Source of the DNA: Pseudo-nitzschia pungens
Taxonomy: Eukaryota > Bacillariophyta > Bacillariophyceae > Bacillariales > Bacillariaceae
NCBI GenBank assembly: GCA_037355855.1
Contig: CM074765.1
Coordinates: 1,426,001 to 1,490,000, forward strand
Direction of reading: 5' to 3'
DNA length: 64,000 nucleotides
The translations under genes were made by a program, and so were the position numbers. The notes beneath the pieces were generated by a model. That model searched no databases, was not told the origin of the DNA, and saw only the letters and a program-made list of their open reading frames with translations. Shown here one piece after another: positions 21,776 to 33,054 of this stretch (within the stretch, counting starts at the first letter, position 1; each line of letters opens with the position of its first letter).

Positions 21776-21960
21776 TGCCATACCCCGGGTCTACTAGTGA
21801 TTAGAATAGTAGTGATATGCAAATTGTGAGCTCTATCAATTAGTCTATTGCTATTGCTTTCGATCGGCACTTGGAATCGGCGATTCCAACGCCTCGCTAA
21901 TTTATCCTCAACCTTAATCCAGTCCCGAGTAGACTCGTGACTGTATTCCGGTGCACGGCA
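21776..21960 (-). repeat. 3' LTR of gypsy element 1
   Basis: A 185-bp LTR, TGCC...GGCA, that appears identical to 27448-27632. Flanked by target duplication GTCTA on its left. Confidence 0.93.
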
Positions 21961-21984
21961 TGCTCCTCCATGGTACTGTAACAA

Positions 21985-24900
21985 TTACTTCTCTGGTTCA
22001 GGGCTATCCCTGCAATAATAGGGATGGACTCTCCTGATGTTAACCCGGTCAGTTACAAAAGGAGCAGTTTCAATAGTTACAGTTCCATTATCATGGGCCT
22101 TGAGCACCTTGTAAGGTCCTTGCCGTGGGAAGGATAGTTTTGGAATAATGCCCTTCCTTTCCAGGGTGACATAGTCTCCTTCTTTATAGACATGGGGGAT
22201 CCTCTTCTGGTTTTCCCTGATGTTGCTCTTGTGGATGCTTTTCTGCTTCCTTGCTTGGATTGCTTCCCAATCCACTGGGAAGTTCACCGGCATGAACATA
22301 TCCCGTCCGAACACCAGTTGTGCTGGAGAGTATCCCAGCGTGGTGTGGATGGCACTTCTGATAGCGTACGCTGCCTTGGTAGTGAATTCCTCAAAGGGGT
22401 CCTTCTCATGGAGGTCTCTTTGTTCCAGGTTAAAGGACAATAGGCAGTCCTTCAGGACCTGGTGGATTCTCTCCAGCACTGAGTTGGATTGTGGGTTCCA
22501 GGCGCCACTGGGTTTTCTTTTCATCCCCATGTTGTCACAGAGCTCTTGGAACTCTGCTTTGAACTCACTTCCACCATCGAATCCGATTTCTTTTGGTCAA
22601 GGATATCTTGCTAGCCAGGTACTATCCAACAATCGTTGAGTTTCTGCTGCATTTGGTGAGTCCTTCAGGTGGGCCAGTTCAAACCATCCGGTCACTGGAT
22701 CCACCATGGTGAGCACATGGATATGGTAGTCTTTACCATTTTTATTGTGGACAGTTGCAGGTCCCCAGAGGTCCACATTGACCCTCTGCCATTTGGTGAC
22801 TTCCACTGCTTTCTCCGGTAGTAGTCCATACTTCTTCCGGCCACTCTTTTTGAACATCTGGCACGTGTGACAGTGTTTACAGAGATCCTGAACGTCCTTT
22901 CGTAGGCCTTTCCAGGTGAAGACTGAGCGTATGCTCTGTTCCATTCTCTTTTCTCCGGGATGGACCAACATGCTGTGGTACCATTCCATGACTCTGTCCT
23001 TGAGTTTGTCGGGAATCAGAATCTTTCCTTCTTTGTGGATTAGGTTGTAACCTTCCACCATTTTGGTGGTTAGTCGATTGTCTTTTTCCAGAGCACTCAT
23101 GATTCCTGTGTCCTTTTGCTGGTAGAACTGAATCATGTCCGGGGCAAGTGGGAATGCACTATTGCCCTGGAATTCTTCCGGCACTTCTCCAAGCGGGAAT
23201 AGGAGTTGCCGGAGGTGCTCTTCCTCATCCGCGTAGGTGAGGGGCTTATTTGGTGGTAGCCATTCCACTGTGTCCGCTGGGTCATCAGTAATATCCAGTC
23301 GTGATAGTGCATCTGCTGCATCGTTGTCTTTGCCAGCCACGTGCTTGACTACCGGGTGGAACTCCTCCATGAGGAGTCTCCACCGGACCATCCTTTGGGT
23401 GGGCATCTGCTGATAGAGCAGGTTAAGGTGGTCTGTGTGAATAATCACATCTTGTCCTCGTAGGATTCCTTCGAATGCCTTCAGGCCTTCTACTATGCCC
23501 AGGAGTTCTTTTTCTCCAACAGTGTAGTTGAGCTGCGCTGAGTTTAGCTTCCGGGTGTAGAAACCAAGGGGCTTGCCATCTTGGCATACAGTTGCTCCCA
23601 GTTGCCTATCGCTGGCGTCTGAGTAGAGATGAAATGGTTTCGTAAAGTCCGGGAATGCAAGCTTAGCTTCATCTGCGAGCATCCTCTTCGCCTCCATGAA
23701 AGCTTTCTGCTCTGCTGGACCCCAATACCAGTTCATTTTGCCCTTTTTCCCTGCGAGTTTGTTCAGAGGGGCTAGGATGTGGGAGCGGCGCTTCCACATG
23801 TCCCTGTAAAAGTTTACCATTCCAAGAAACATCTTGAGTTGCTTGGTGTTCTTGGGGGCTTCTAGTCGCTTCATCGCCTCCAGTTTCTTTGGCTGGGGCT
23901 GAATGCCTTCTGTCGTTAACAGAAATCCCAGATATTCCACTTCTTTTTGCATGAAAAAGGATTTTCTGAGGTTGGCTCGGAAGCCAGCATCGTCCAGTCT
24001 CTGTAGGACTGTATCGATTTTGTGGAGGTGATCCTGTTCGGACTCGCCTTCCCTCTGTATGATTAGGATGTCATCGATATAGACGAGGACATAGTCCAGG
24101 TCCCCTAGTAGGTTCATCATGACTGACTGGAAGATATCGGGTGCACATGCAATTCCCATTGCCAATCGTTTGTAGGCATATTTTCCCCATGGCAAAATGG
24201 TAGAGCAAATCTTCTGGCTTTCCTTGCAAATGGGAATGGTATAATATCCCTGGGACAGGTCAAGCGCCGTAGCTGACTTGAACTTTTGTAGTCTTTGGAT
24301 TGTTTCCCCTATTCGTGGTAGTGGAAACGGTTTCCTCTGGATGGCTGCATTCATCTTCCGGAAGTCCGTTAGAACGCGAATGTCCCCTGTCTTCTTGGGT
24401 TGACAGAAGGTAGGGGATGCCCACGGTGAGTCGTCATCGTGGGGGAGTTTTTCCAGGACTCCAATATCACAGAGCCTGGTGATCTCCTTTCGGAGTGCTT
24501 GTTCAAAGGCATGGGGTACGGAATAGTACCTCTGCCGGACCGGTTTGACCCCTGGTTGGAGTTCAATGGACACCGGTTCTATGTTTTTGAGCAGACCCAA
24601 TCCTCCTCCAAAGAGTGTTGGGAATTTCTTCAGTGTTTTCTTCAGCGCTTCCTTGGACGCGTCCGTAATCTCCAGGTCATTGACCATAGCATCTATATCG
24701 ACTTTGGAGTAGTCGGCGTCCAGGATTTTGGCTTGCCTTTCTTCCTCTTGTTGGAGGATTGGACTTTGTGTGTTGGCAAAGAATACTGCCTCACATTTGT
24801 CCGGGTCAGAGAGCTCCCCCATCCCCTTCATGGGAATAGAGTCACCCTGCCATTCGATCGTACGGGAGCTGTATTTTATGTCCAGTCCCAGTTGTGCCAT

Positions 24901-25257
24901 TAGGTCGGATCCTATAATCATGTCATAGGGTACTTCCTCATGGTGATGATACTCATCCACTTGGAAGGTCCATTTGATGGTCTTGGAGTTTGAAAATTCT
25001 ATCAGCCTTAGTCCCACTGAAGCCGCAGACTTGGTTCTGAACTTGCCTCCGTACGTGTTGTAGGTGACAGATCTTTGGTCTCGGTTCGTTAGTTGACTTC
25101 GGTTGACAAAGTGCCTTAGTATGATGGATTTGGAGCACCCGGAGTCGAGTAGGCCCCGGAGCATCCTCCCCCTTCCCTTGTGGTCCAATACCTCCACACA
25201 GACGTCTGCGAATCGGTTGATTACGCGCGGTCCGGTGTGGATGGTATCAGAAACCAT
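21985..25257 (-). CDS. Gypsy element 1 pol with one internal stop
   Basis: A pol polyprotein starting with the ATG that directly follows the gag TGA. Domains in order: aspartic protease ('LLDSGCSKSIIL'); reverse transcriptase ('AMGIACAPDIFQSVMM', catalytic 'YVLVYIDDILII'); RNase H ('LYSDASDRQLGATV', 'GEKELLGIVEGLKAFE', 'IIHTDHLNLLY'); integrase with HHCC zinc finger ('HPGEKRMEQ' ... 'CKHCHTCQ'), then the core with 'NVDLWGPA', 'GFDGGSEF' and 'NPQSNSVLERIHQ'. A single TGA at 22599-22597 interrupts the core just before 'PKEIGFDGG'; the frame then continues unbroken to 21985, ending '...RRVHPYYCRDSPEPEK'. A CGA-to-TGA change would explain it. Without readthrough, integrase would be truncated and inactive. 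Confidence 0.93.
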
Positions 25258-26697
25258 TCAGTTGTGGGATCCTTTCTTTTTAAAGGTCTTTCTGTACTTT
25301 CTTCTGTACTCTTTGAGTTCCCGTTCGGAGATGTCGATCTCGTCATCGGAGACTTCGTGGTCAGCTTGGGCCGTGGCCAGTACGTATGAGTACTCGTGGT
25401 TCGATAGGTTCCTTCCCCAGTGGGGTTTGGAGTGTTGCTCAGTGTCTGAGTCTTGTTCTTTTGCCACAAAGTGCTCCTTGAGCAGGTTGATGGTTTCCCG
25501 GTCGAACTTCCCCTTCTTGTGGGGACCACCGGTTAGTTTCCAGCATTTGCCGGCATGGACCTTGCCACAGGTCTTGCATAGCTGTTTGTTGCTGTTGTCC
25601 ACAGGGCGCTTCTTTTTGCCAGGGGATTTCCCGTGGTGGGTTCCTCCCCCAGATGCGGCCTTGGGGGTCTTCTTGGTGACGCCGGTCTGCTTTTCGAGGT
25701 CGGTGATGCGTTGTTGCATTAGTGCTTCCTTCCGGATGGTGATTTCCAGGTTTTCGAGCTTGTCGATAGTGGTGTTAAAGGAGTGGGTGTAGAGGTCCCA
25801 ACTGATGTGCTCCAGCTTCTCGCGTTGGGAGTGGGTCATGTTGGCATCTAGGATTTCCTTCATTTCTCCTTGGGTGAAACTTCTTGGTGTTTCCATTTGG
25901 TCACTGCCACATTCCCAGAGGCAATCTGGGAGGTAGCTTTGGAGTTCGGCCATTCGGTTGGCCCAGGCTCTAATGCCATGTTTGAGGTCCACGCGCATGC
26001 CTCGCATGAATCGGCGGAGGACGATATACGAGCGCTTGCCGTGTTGGTCATTGCCAAAGATTTTGAGTTTGAGGGCATGCATGCATTCCTCGATGACATC
26101 CTTTCTGTACTCCTGGGATTGGTAGTACTGGATGAGGGCGCTTGCGGCCTTTTTCTTTGGGATTGGAGACTCGAGGTTGTTGGTCTCCGATTCTTTGTCC
26201 GAACTCGCCTTGGCGGTGTCGGTTTTGTCGGCGTTTGGAGCTTGCTCCTTTGCCGTCTCCTTGGAGGCTCCCGTGGGAGTTTCGGTGGCGTCTTGCCCCA
26301 TTGATAGCAGGATGTTTGCTTGGTCCCTTTGTTCGATCTCTTGGATCTTTTTCTGTACGTGTCTGGTCTGATGGACCTTGTGGGTCGGTTCGGCCAAGTA
26401 GGTCCGCGCGAGTGTTCGCTGGACAAGTCCGAGTGCCTCAATAGAGAGGATTCTCTGTAGAACCTCCAATTTCTGGTCCCCGTTGAGTTTGTCATTGCCA
26501 GCAATTTTCTGGTCAAAGTCTCTCTTCCAGATAAGGAAGAGTTCTGGTCTTTCAGTACCATTGAGAACCTTCAGGTAGTCGCTGAATGCGATTCCACCTT
26601 GTTCGCTATCTACATTCATCTTTACGGTGGTGGCGTCTTCCGGCCAGTCCTCCCGTGTGGCGTTGAAAGGTTTCAGTTTGGTTCCTTTAGACGTCAT
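25258..26697 (-). CDS. Gypsy element 1 gag, 479 aa
   Basis: A gag-like protein immediately upstream of pol and in the same frame. The C-terminal part carries a short zinc-knuckle variant, 'CKTCGKVHAGKCW' (C-x2-C-x3-H-x3-C), preceded by a basic stretch 'GKSPGKKKRP', typical of nucleocapsid RNA binding. The N-terminal two thirds are helical and charged, without a recognisable capsid signature. The frame ends in TGA at 25260-25258, directly followed by the ATG of pol, so a gag-pol fusion would need only readthrough of one codon. Its first 40 or so codons are also present in element 2 at 29104-29221. Confidence 0.9.
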   Translation of the reverse strand: MTSKGTKLKPFNATREDWPEDATTVKMNVDSEQGGIAFSDYLKVLNGTERPELFLIWKRDFDQKIAGNDKLNGDQKLEVLQRILSIEALGLVQRTLARTYLAEPTHKVHQTRHVQKKIQEIEQRDQANILLSMGQDATETPTGASKETAKEQAPNADKTDTAKASSDKESETNNLESPIPKKKAASALIQYYQSQEYRKDVIEECMHALKLKIFGNDQHGKRSYIVLRRFMRGMRVDLKHGIRAWANRMAELQSYLPDCLWECGSDQMETPRSFTQGEMKEILDANMTHSQREKLEHISWDLYTHSFNTTIDKLENLEITIRKEALMQQRITDLEKQTGVTKKTPKAASGGGTHHGKSPGKKKRPVDNSNKQLCKTCGKVHAGKCWKLTGGPHKKGKFDRETINLLKEHFVAKEQDSDTEQHSKPHWGRNLSNHEYSYVLATAQADHEVSDDEIDISERELKEYRRKYRKTFKKKGSHN

Positions 26698-27447
26698 GGT
26701 GAGTTAATCAGTCGGTTATTATATTTTAGTTTAATTAGTTACAGTATTTCTGTAAGTTGTTAGTTGGGTTGGAAATGAGCAAAAAGTGATTGCTCCAGTG
26801 TTTCCCCCTGGGGTTCACTTCCACGCGATACCCCGTGTTGTGACTGATTTTCCCCCTGGTTTGTCCAGTGGTGGGAGTTGTTTCTCTCTTTAGTTCCCGG
26901 GAATCCTGTGGTTCTCCGGAGTTGTTTCTGTTTTTATTTTGTGGGATTCGATTCCCGTGGTTCTCCGGCGTTGCTTCTCTATTAAGCGATCACCGGGCCG
27001 GTCCCACTTCCCGTTTCCCGTGGGATTGGTGGTGTTTAGGTATTCATTATATACCTTTCCGGATATCCGTATACTTCGGTTTTGGTTGGCATCCCCTATT
27101 CGGTCTGTCCATCCACTCAGTGTTGGTCCAATTAGTCCACTCACTGGATTATGTGTCACTTTTTCGACACTTATTTCATTATTTCTTTGTTCGATTATTT
27201 CTGTTGTCGACCATGGTCCTGTTTAGGTACTTAGGTGTCTCTGTTGCTGCTGTTGCTCCCTTCTTTGGGCGCCAACAGTTGCTGGGGTCGGTCTTCCTTG
27301 TGCTGCAGACACTGGATATCCTTCTCCCTGTTTTTTGCTTCTCTGCGCCTCCATTTTTCGGCAGTTTCTTCGGTCCCGTCGGTTTGTCGGCCGATCGGTC
27401 CCTTCTCTTGCTCATGGTCATCAGCGCTCAGCTTGATTTTAAAATCA
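26698..27447 (-). other. Gypsy element 1 leader
   Basis: About 750 bp between the 5' LTR and gag, closely matched by 28366-29103 in element 2. The bases next to the LTR are the palindrome TGATTTTAAAATCA. About 165 bp further in is TGTTGGCGCCCAAAGAAGGG (near 27250-27275), which resembles a tRNA primer-binding site in an unusual position. Small frames are not called. Confidence 0.7.
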
Positions 27448-27632
27448 TGCCATACCCCGGGTCTACTAGTGATTAGAATAGTAGTGATATGCAAATTGTG
27501 AGCTCTATCAATTAGTCTATTGCTATTGCTTTCGATCGGCACTTGGAATCGGCGATTCCAACGCCTCGCTAATTTATCCTCAACCTTAATCCAGTCCCGA
27601 GTAGACTCGTGACTGTATTCCGGTGCACGGCA
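27448..27632 (-). repeat. 5' LTR of gypsy element 1
   Basis: A 185-bp LTR, TGCC...GGCA, apparently identical to the 3' LTR and followed by target duplication GTCTA at 27633-27637. Confidence 0.93.
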
Positions 27633-28174
27633 GTCTAGCATCCTGTTTAGTATCGCCTTTTCAGATCTACAGTTCCGTCCTTATCTTAGCATCCAATATA
27701 TCTTATTATTTAGAGCTGTTAAGACTTGGGGTATGTGGATCTGGTACTAATCCCACTGGAAGGGCCTAGCATTCTGTCTAGCATCCTATTTAGTATCGCC
27801 TTTTCAGATCTACAGTTCCGTCTTTATCTTAGCATCCAATATATCTTATATTATAGGGCTGCTAAGTCTTGGAGTATGTAGATCTGGTACAAATCCTACT
27901 GGAAGGGCCTAGCATTCTGTCTAGCATCCTGTTTAGTATCGCCTTTTCAGATCTACAGTTCCGTCCTTATCTTAGCATCCAATATATCTTATTATTTAGG
28001 GCTGTTAAGAGTTAGGGTATGTAGATCTGGTACTAATCCTACTGGAAGGGCCTAGCATTCTGTCTGGCATCCTGTTTAGTATCGCCTTTTCAGATCTACA
28101 GTTCCGTCTGTATCTTAGCATCCAATATATCTTATTATTTAGGGCTGTTAAGAGTTAGGGTATGTAGATCTGGT
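27633..28174. repeat. 143-bp satellite array, central units
   Basis: The landmark CTGGTACWAATCC occurs at 27741, 27884, 28027 and, cut by element 2, at 28170: an exact 143-bp period. Each unit runs through CTAGCATTCTGTCTAGCATC, GCCTTTTCAGATCTACAG, TTAGCATCCAATATATCTTA and GGGGTATGTAGATCTGG-like words. It is non-coding. Confidence 0.92.
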
Positions 28175-28365
28175 TGCCGTGCACCGGAATACAGTCACGA
28201 GTCCATTCGGGACTGGATTAAGGATAAGGATGAATTACGATTAGCGAGCGTCCGTATCGCCAATAGGGAGACGGCCTCTCAATCCGATAGCAATAGACTA
28301 ACTGATAGAGCTCACAATTTGCATATCACTACTATTCTAATTACTAGTAGACCCGGGGTATGGCA
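28175..28365 (+). repeat. 5' LTR of gypsy element 2
   Basis: A 191-bp LTR, TGCC...GGCA. The ends match element 1 LTRs but the middle differs, so it belongs to a distinct subfamily. Preceded by target duplication CTGGT. Confidence 0.93.
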
Positions 28366-29103
28366 TGATTTTAAAATCAAGCTGAGCGCTGACGACCATG
28401 AGCAGAAAGGAATCGATCGGCCTAGGGACCGACGAGACCGAAAGACTGCCAGAAAATGGAGGCGCAGAGAAGCAAAAACAGGGAGAAGGATATCCAGTGT
28501 CTGCAGCACAAGGAAGACCGACCCCAGCAACTGTTGGCGCCCAAAGAAGGGAGCAACAGCAGCAACAGAGACACCTAAGGACCTAAACAGGACCATGGTC
28601 GACAAAAGAAATAATCGAATAAAATGAGTGTCGAAAAAGTGACACATAAACCAGTGAGTGGACTAATTGGACCAACACTGAGTGGATGGACAGACCGAAC
28701 AGGGGATGCCAACCACAACCGAAGTATACGGATATCCGGAAAGGTATATAATAAATACCCAAACACCACCAATCCCACGGGAAACGGGAAGTGGGACCGG
28801 CCCGGTGATTGCTTAATAGGGAAGCAACGCCGGAGAACCACGGGAATCGAATCCCACGAAATAAAAACAGAAACAACTCCGGAGAACCACAGGATTCCTG
28901 GGAGCTAAAGAGAGAAACAACTCCCACCACCAAGATGGATGAGAGCAAATCTTAGCAAAATCAGCTACTACACGAGTTATCGCGTGGAAACCAAATTTAG
29001 AAGCAAAAACTGGGACAACCACTCCTGCTCATTTCCACCCCAAATAGCAACTTACAGAAATACTGTAACTAAACTAAAGTAAATAAAAAGAAACTGATGA
29101 ACC

Positions 29104-29322
29104 ATGGCGCCCAAAGGAACTAAACAGAAACCCTTTAACTTTACACGAGAGGACTGGCCGGAAGATGCCACCACCGTGAAAATGAGTATCGACTCAGAAA
29201 AAGGAGGGGTAGCCTTCAGTGACGAACCAGGTCACACGAACAAAACAATCGAACTCGACCGACCCAGTGGGACGGCGACAACAACGCTACGGCGACAACA
29301 ACGCTACGGCGATAATAAATAA
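29104..29322 (+). pseudogene. Truncated gag of element 2
   Basis: The first 40 or so residues ('MAPKGTKQKPFNFTREDW' ... 'GGVAFSD') match the gag start of element 1. At about 29222 similarity stops abruptly and the frame runs into the inserted CGACAACAACGCTACGGCGA-type DNA, ending at 29322. The retained gag start may be needed as RNA, for example as part of a packaging signal. It cannot make a functional gag. Confidence 0.85.
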
Positions 29323-31110
29323 ACTCCAATCACCATACCAGGTATGGAGCAGTTGCAGCAAGCTCCCTCAGAAGCGGGATGCTGGCAACTCCACACGGCA
29401 AAATGACTGATCCGATGGGATAGCATGCTGCCGCAAAGCAGAAGAACGATGCCGTTCGAAGAACAACACAACCAAATAACCGTCCGATCCAGCGTGATGG
29501 CGGCAACAATAAGGAAGGCCGTTCCAGGAACAACGGCAAGAAACCGGGATAAAACGGAGCAACGTCAATCCCAGTCGCAGCTAGCACCATTAGATGGAGC
29601 AGCAGCAACAACTGACCGATCTAGCAAACCGACGGCAAGAGATGACCGATCCGCGAGACGGCAACACGAAATTAACTCAATGCGCTATGGCGACAATACC
29701 TCCAAGCGTTCAACGAACACTGGAAATGGAACAGTTGCAGTCAGCACCATTAGATGGAGCAGCCGCAACAAGCGAGACACAAGGACCCCGACAGGACCAT
29801 GGTCAACAAAGAAAAATAATGAACGTCAGAAAAGACCGTTTGAAAGCCCAATCGTCTGACGAACGACCGCGTAACGGCCACATGACATTAACCCAACCGT
29901 TTGACAAACACCGGAATAGATTTGAACGCTACGGCGATAGCTACCCCCAATCACAACCAGGTGATGGTGACGATGCGATTCAACGACAAACGATCGCAAA
30001 CAATAATTCCATTCGTTCGACACGGACACGGAAAAGTTGCGGTTGGCACCATTAGATGGAGCAACAGCAACGACCGAGAGACCTAAGGACCTCGACAGGA
30101 CCATGGTTGACACATGAAAAGAAAATAACAAAAGTTAGAAAAGAGCGTTTAAAAACCCAATCGGCTGACAACGCATAGGCAGCTGACCGATCTAGCGAAA
30201 CGACGGCAGCAGCTGACTGATACAGCGCAATATGCCGGAACGCGAAGAGCTACATGCTTTCGTGGAGGCGAAGGATGTGGAATACCACCGACTGAGAGGT
30301 GTACAAGCTCCACAGGTGGCACAAAACCACTCTTCTCTTCTCTTCTCTTCACTCTGCAGAGGAGATACAGAACAATCACTGCAGGTGGGAACAATGACAT
30401 ACATGCAGTACACCAAAGCGCTACGGCGCCAATAACTCCAAGCGTTTGACAAATGATGGAAACAGAACAGTTGCAGTTAGCACCATAGTGAGATGGAGCA
30501 GCAGCAACAACAGAACCTAGGGACCTCGATAGGTCCATGGTCGACAAAATAACGAACGTCAGAAAGATGCCGTTCGAAGAACAAAACAATCAACAGAACG
30601 ACTGCGCACAAGATAACAATCGACGCACGTGTTGGTCCAGGCGATACGTTTCAAAGGAACGACCGCGAACAATCAATTGAAATCAACCGATCCAGTGCGA
30701 CGGCGACAAGAACGTTACGTGGAAAAAGATTGTTCTAAAGACCGTTCGATGAACGACGGCAACAACCGATCCCAGTGTGACGGCGTCTATTAACTCCGAT
30801 TAATGATCCGTGCGACGGCATAGTTGCTGTAGCAGACCAAAACAATCGGTCGATCATCGATAGGGTAAAGCAGCAACAACAAGGCCAACCTTGTTCCGGA
30901 CAACCAAACCAGTCCACAGGGAGCTCTAAACAAACCAGAGCAATCCCGCAAAATTGAGAAACAACACCCACAGAGGTGCTCTGGAGTTACGAAATATGAA
31001 CCTCCAGTCGACTGCTGCAAATACACCCAAAATCAAAACACATAAACAATCGATGTACGTGTTGTTCCAGGCGATACGATTCAAAGGAACGATCGCGAAC
31101 AATCAACCAA
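29222..31110 (+). repeat. Internal insert of element 2 built from leader-like modules
   Basis: About 1.9 kb of non-coding DNA. A module with GTTGGCACCATTAGATGGAG, GCAACAGCAAC, GACCTAAGGACCTCGACAGG and ACCATGG-TGACA recurs near 29575 (partial), 29729, 30031 and 30464. It aligns with the leader segment at about 28530-28610 (GTTGGCGCCCAAAGAAGGG ... ACCTAAGGACC ... ACCATGGTCGAC). Words like GAACGCTACGGCGA and GACCGATCC recur between the modules. A TCTTC/CTCTT run lies at 30335-30350. Confidence 0.75.
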
Positions 31111-31123
31111 AGGACCGATCCAA

Positions 31124-33030
31124 ATGGACGTTAAACCGGTATCTATTGAACTCCAACCAGGGGTTAAACCGGTCAGGCAGAGGTACTATTCAGTACCCCA
31201 TGCCTTTGAACAAGCACTTCGGAAGGTAATCAACAGGCTCTGTGACATTGGAGTCCTGGAGAAACTTCCACATGATGATGACTCACCATGGGCATCACTG
31301 ACGTTCTGTCAACCCAAAAAGACAGGGGACATACGAGTCCTTACGGACTTTCGGAAGATGAAGGCAGCCATTCAACGAAAGCCGTTCCCCCTACCACGTA
31401 TTGGGGAAACCATCCAAAGACTACAGAAATTTAAGTCTGCTACGGCACTGGACTATGTCCTCGTCTACATCGACGACATCTTAATCATCCAACGAGAGGG
31501 GGAATCTGAGCAGGATCACCTCGACAAAATCGATACAGTCCTACAGAGACTGGATGACGCTGGCTTTCGAGCCAACCTTAGAAAATCCTTCTTCATGCAA
31601 AAAGAAGTGGAGTACTTGGGTTTTCTGTTAACAACAGAGGGCATTCAACCCCAGCCAAAGAAACTGGAGGCGATGAAGCGCCTGGACCCCCCAAGAACAC
31701 CAAGCAACTCAAGATGTTCCTTGGATGGCCAATTTTTACAGGGACATGTGGAAGCGCCGCTCCCACATCCTGGCCCCCCTCAACAAGCTTGCGGGCAAGA
31801 AGGGCAAAACAAATTGGTACTGGGGACCAGCAGAGCAGAAAGCTTTCATGGAGGCGAAGAGGATGCTCGCAGATGAAGCGAAACTCGCATTCCCGGATTT
31901 TACGAAACCATTTCATCTCTACTCAGATGCCAGTGACCGGCAACTGGGAACCACGGTATGCCAAGATGGCAAACCCCGTGGTTTCTACACGAGGAAACTG
32001 AAGTCAGCACAGCTCAACTACACTGTCGGGGAAAAAGAACTCCTGGGTATAGTGGAAGGCTTAAAAGCGTTCGAAGGAATCCTACGAGGACAAGATGTAA
32101 CCATTCACACGGACCACCTGAACCTATTGTATCAGCAGATGTCCACCCGGTAGCCAAGAATGTTGCTGGCAAAGAAAATACTGCAGCAGATGCGCTGTCC
32201 CGACTGGACATCACAGATGACCCAGCAGAGACGGTGGAATGGCTACCACCAAATAAGCCCCTCACCTACGCGGATGAGGAAGCGCACCTCCGGCAACTCC
32301 TAGTCCCACTTGGAGAAGCACCGGAAGAATCCCAGGGCAATAGTGCATTCCCACTTGCTCTGGACATGATTCAGTTCTACCAACAGAAGGACACGAAAAT
32401 CATGAATGCTTTGGAAAAAGACAAAGGCCTGACCACCAAACATGTGGAAGGTTTCAGTCTCATCCACAAAGAAGGCAAGATCCTGATTCCCGACAAGCTC
32501 AAACAACGAGTGATGGATTGGTGCCACACAATGTTGGTGCACCCGGGGGAAAAGAGAATGGAACAGAGCACACGCTCAGTCTCCAACCTGGAAAACAGGG
32601 ACCTCCACGAGAAGGACCCTTTGAGGAATTCACCACCAAGGCAGCATATGCTATCAGAAGCGCCATCCATACCACCCTGGGGTACTCCCCAGCGCAACTG
32701 GTGTTTGGTCGAGACATGTTCATGCCGGTGAACTTCCCAGTGGATTGGGAAGCAATCCAAGCAAGGAAACAGCAAAGCATCCACAAGAGCAACATCAGGG
32801 AGAACCAGAAGAGGATCCCCCATGTCTATAAAGAAGGAGACTATGTCACCCTGAAAAGGAAGGGCATTATTCCAAAACTATCCTTCCCACGGCAAGGACC
32901 TTACAAGGTACTCAAGGCCCATGATAATGGAACTGTAACTATTGAAACTGCTCCCTTTATAACCGACCGGGTTAACATCAGGAGAGTGCACCCCTATTAC
33001 TGCAGGGATAGCATTGAGTTGAAGAAGTAA
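31124..33030 (+). pseudogene. Deleted pol remnant of element 2
   Basis: Starts in RT ('VKPVSIELQPGVKPVRQRYY'). Compared with element 1 it lacks: the RT stretch between 'KFKSATALD' and 'YVLVYIDD', an in-frame loss near 31450; bases near 31690 and 31725, giving a frame change into 'FYRDMWKRRSHI'; the segment after 'LLYQQM' near 32150; and most of integrase, including the catalytic core, near 32580, where 'EKRMEQSTRSV' jumps to 'RDLHEKDP'. The C-terminal integrase tail to 33030 is preserved. At least three reading frames are needed to follow it, so it is not translatable as one protein. Confidence 0.92.
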
Positions 33031-33054
33031 TTGTAACAGTACCATGGGGGAGCA

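Larger units (their letters stand above)
21776..27632 (-). mobile_element. Full-length Ty3/gypsy LTR retrotransposon (element 1)
   Basis: A 5857-bp element on the minus strand. LTRs of 185 bp lie at 27448-27632 (5') and 21776-21960 (3'), begin and end TGCC...GGCA, and look identical by eye. The flanking 5-bp target duplication is GTCTA (21771-21775 and 27633-27637). The order is 5' LTR, leader of about 750 bp, gag, pol (protease, RT, RNase H, integrase), a short purine-rich ATGGAGGAGCA next to the 3' LTR, then the 3' LTR. No chromodomain is seen. The only visible lesion is one in-frame TGA in integrase. The insertion appears recent and possibly competent apart from that stop. Confidence 0.95.

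Noticed and set aside
27231..27641. Open frames spanning LTR and leader of both gypsy elements as a possible extra gene
   Set aside because: The reading frame is not kept between the two elements, so coding selection is unlikely.
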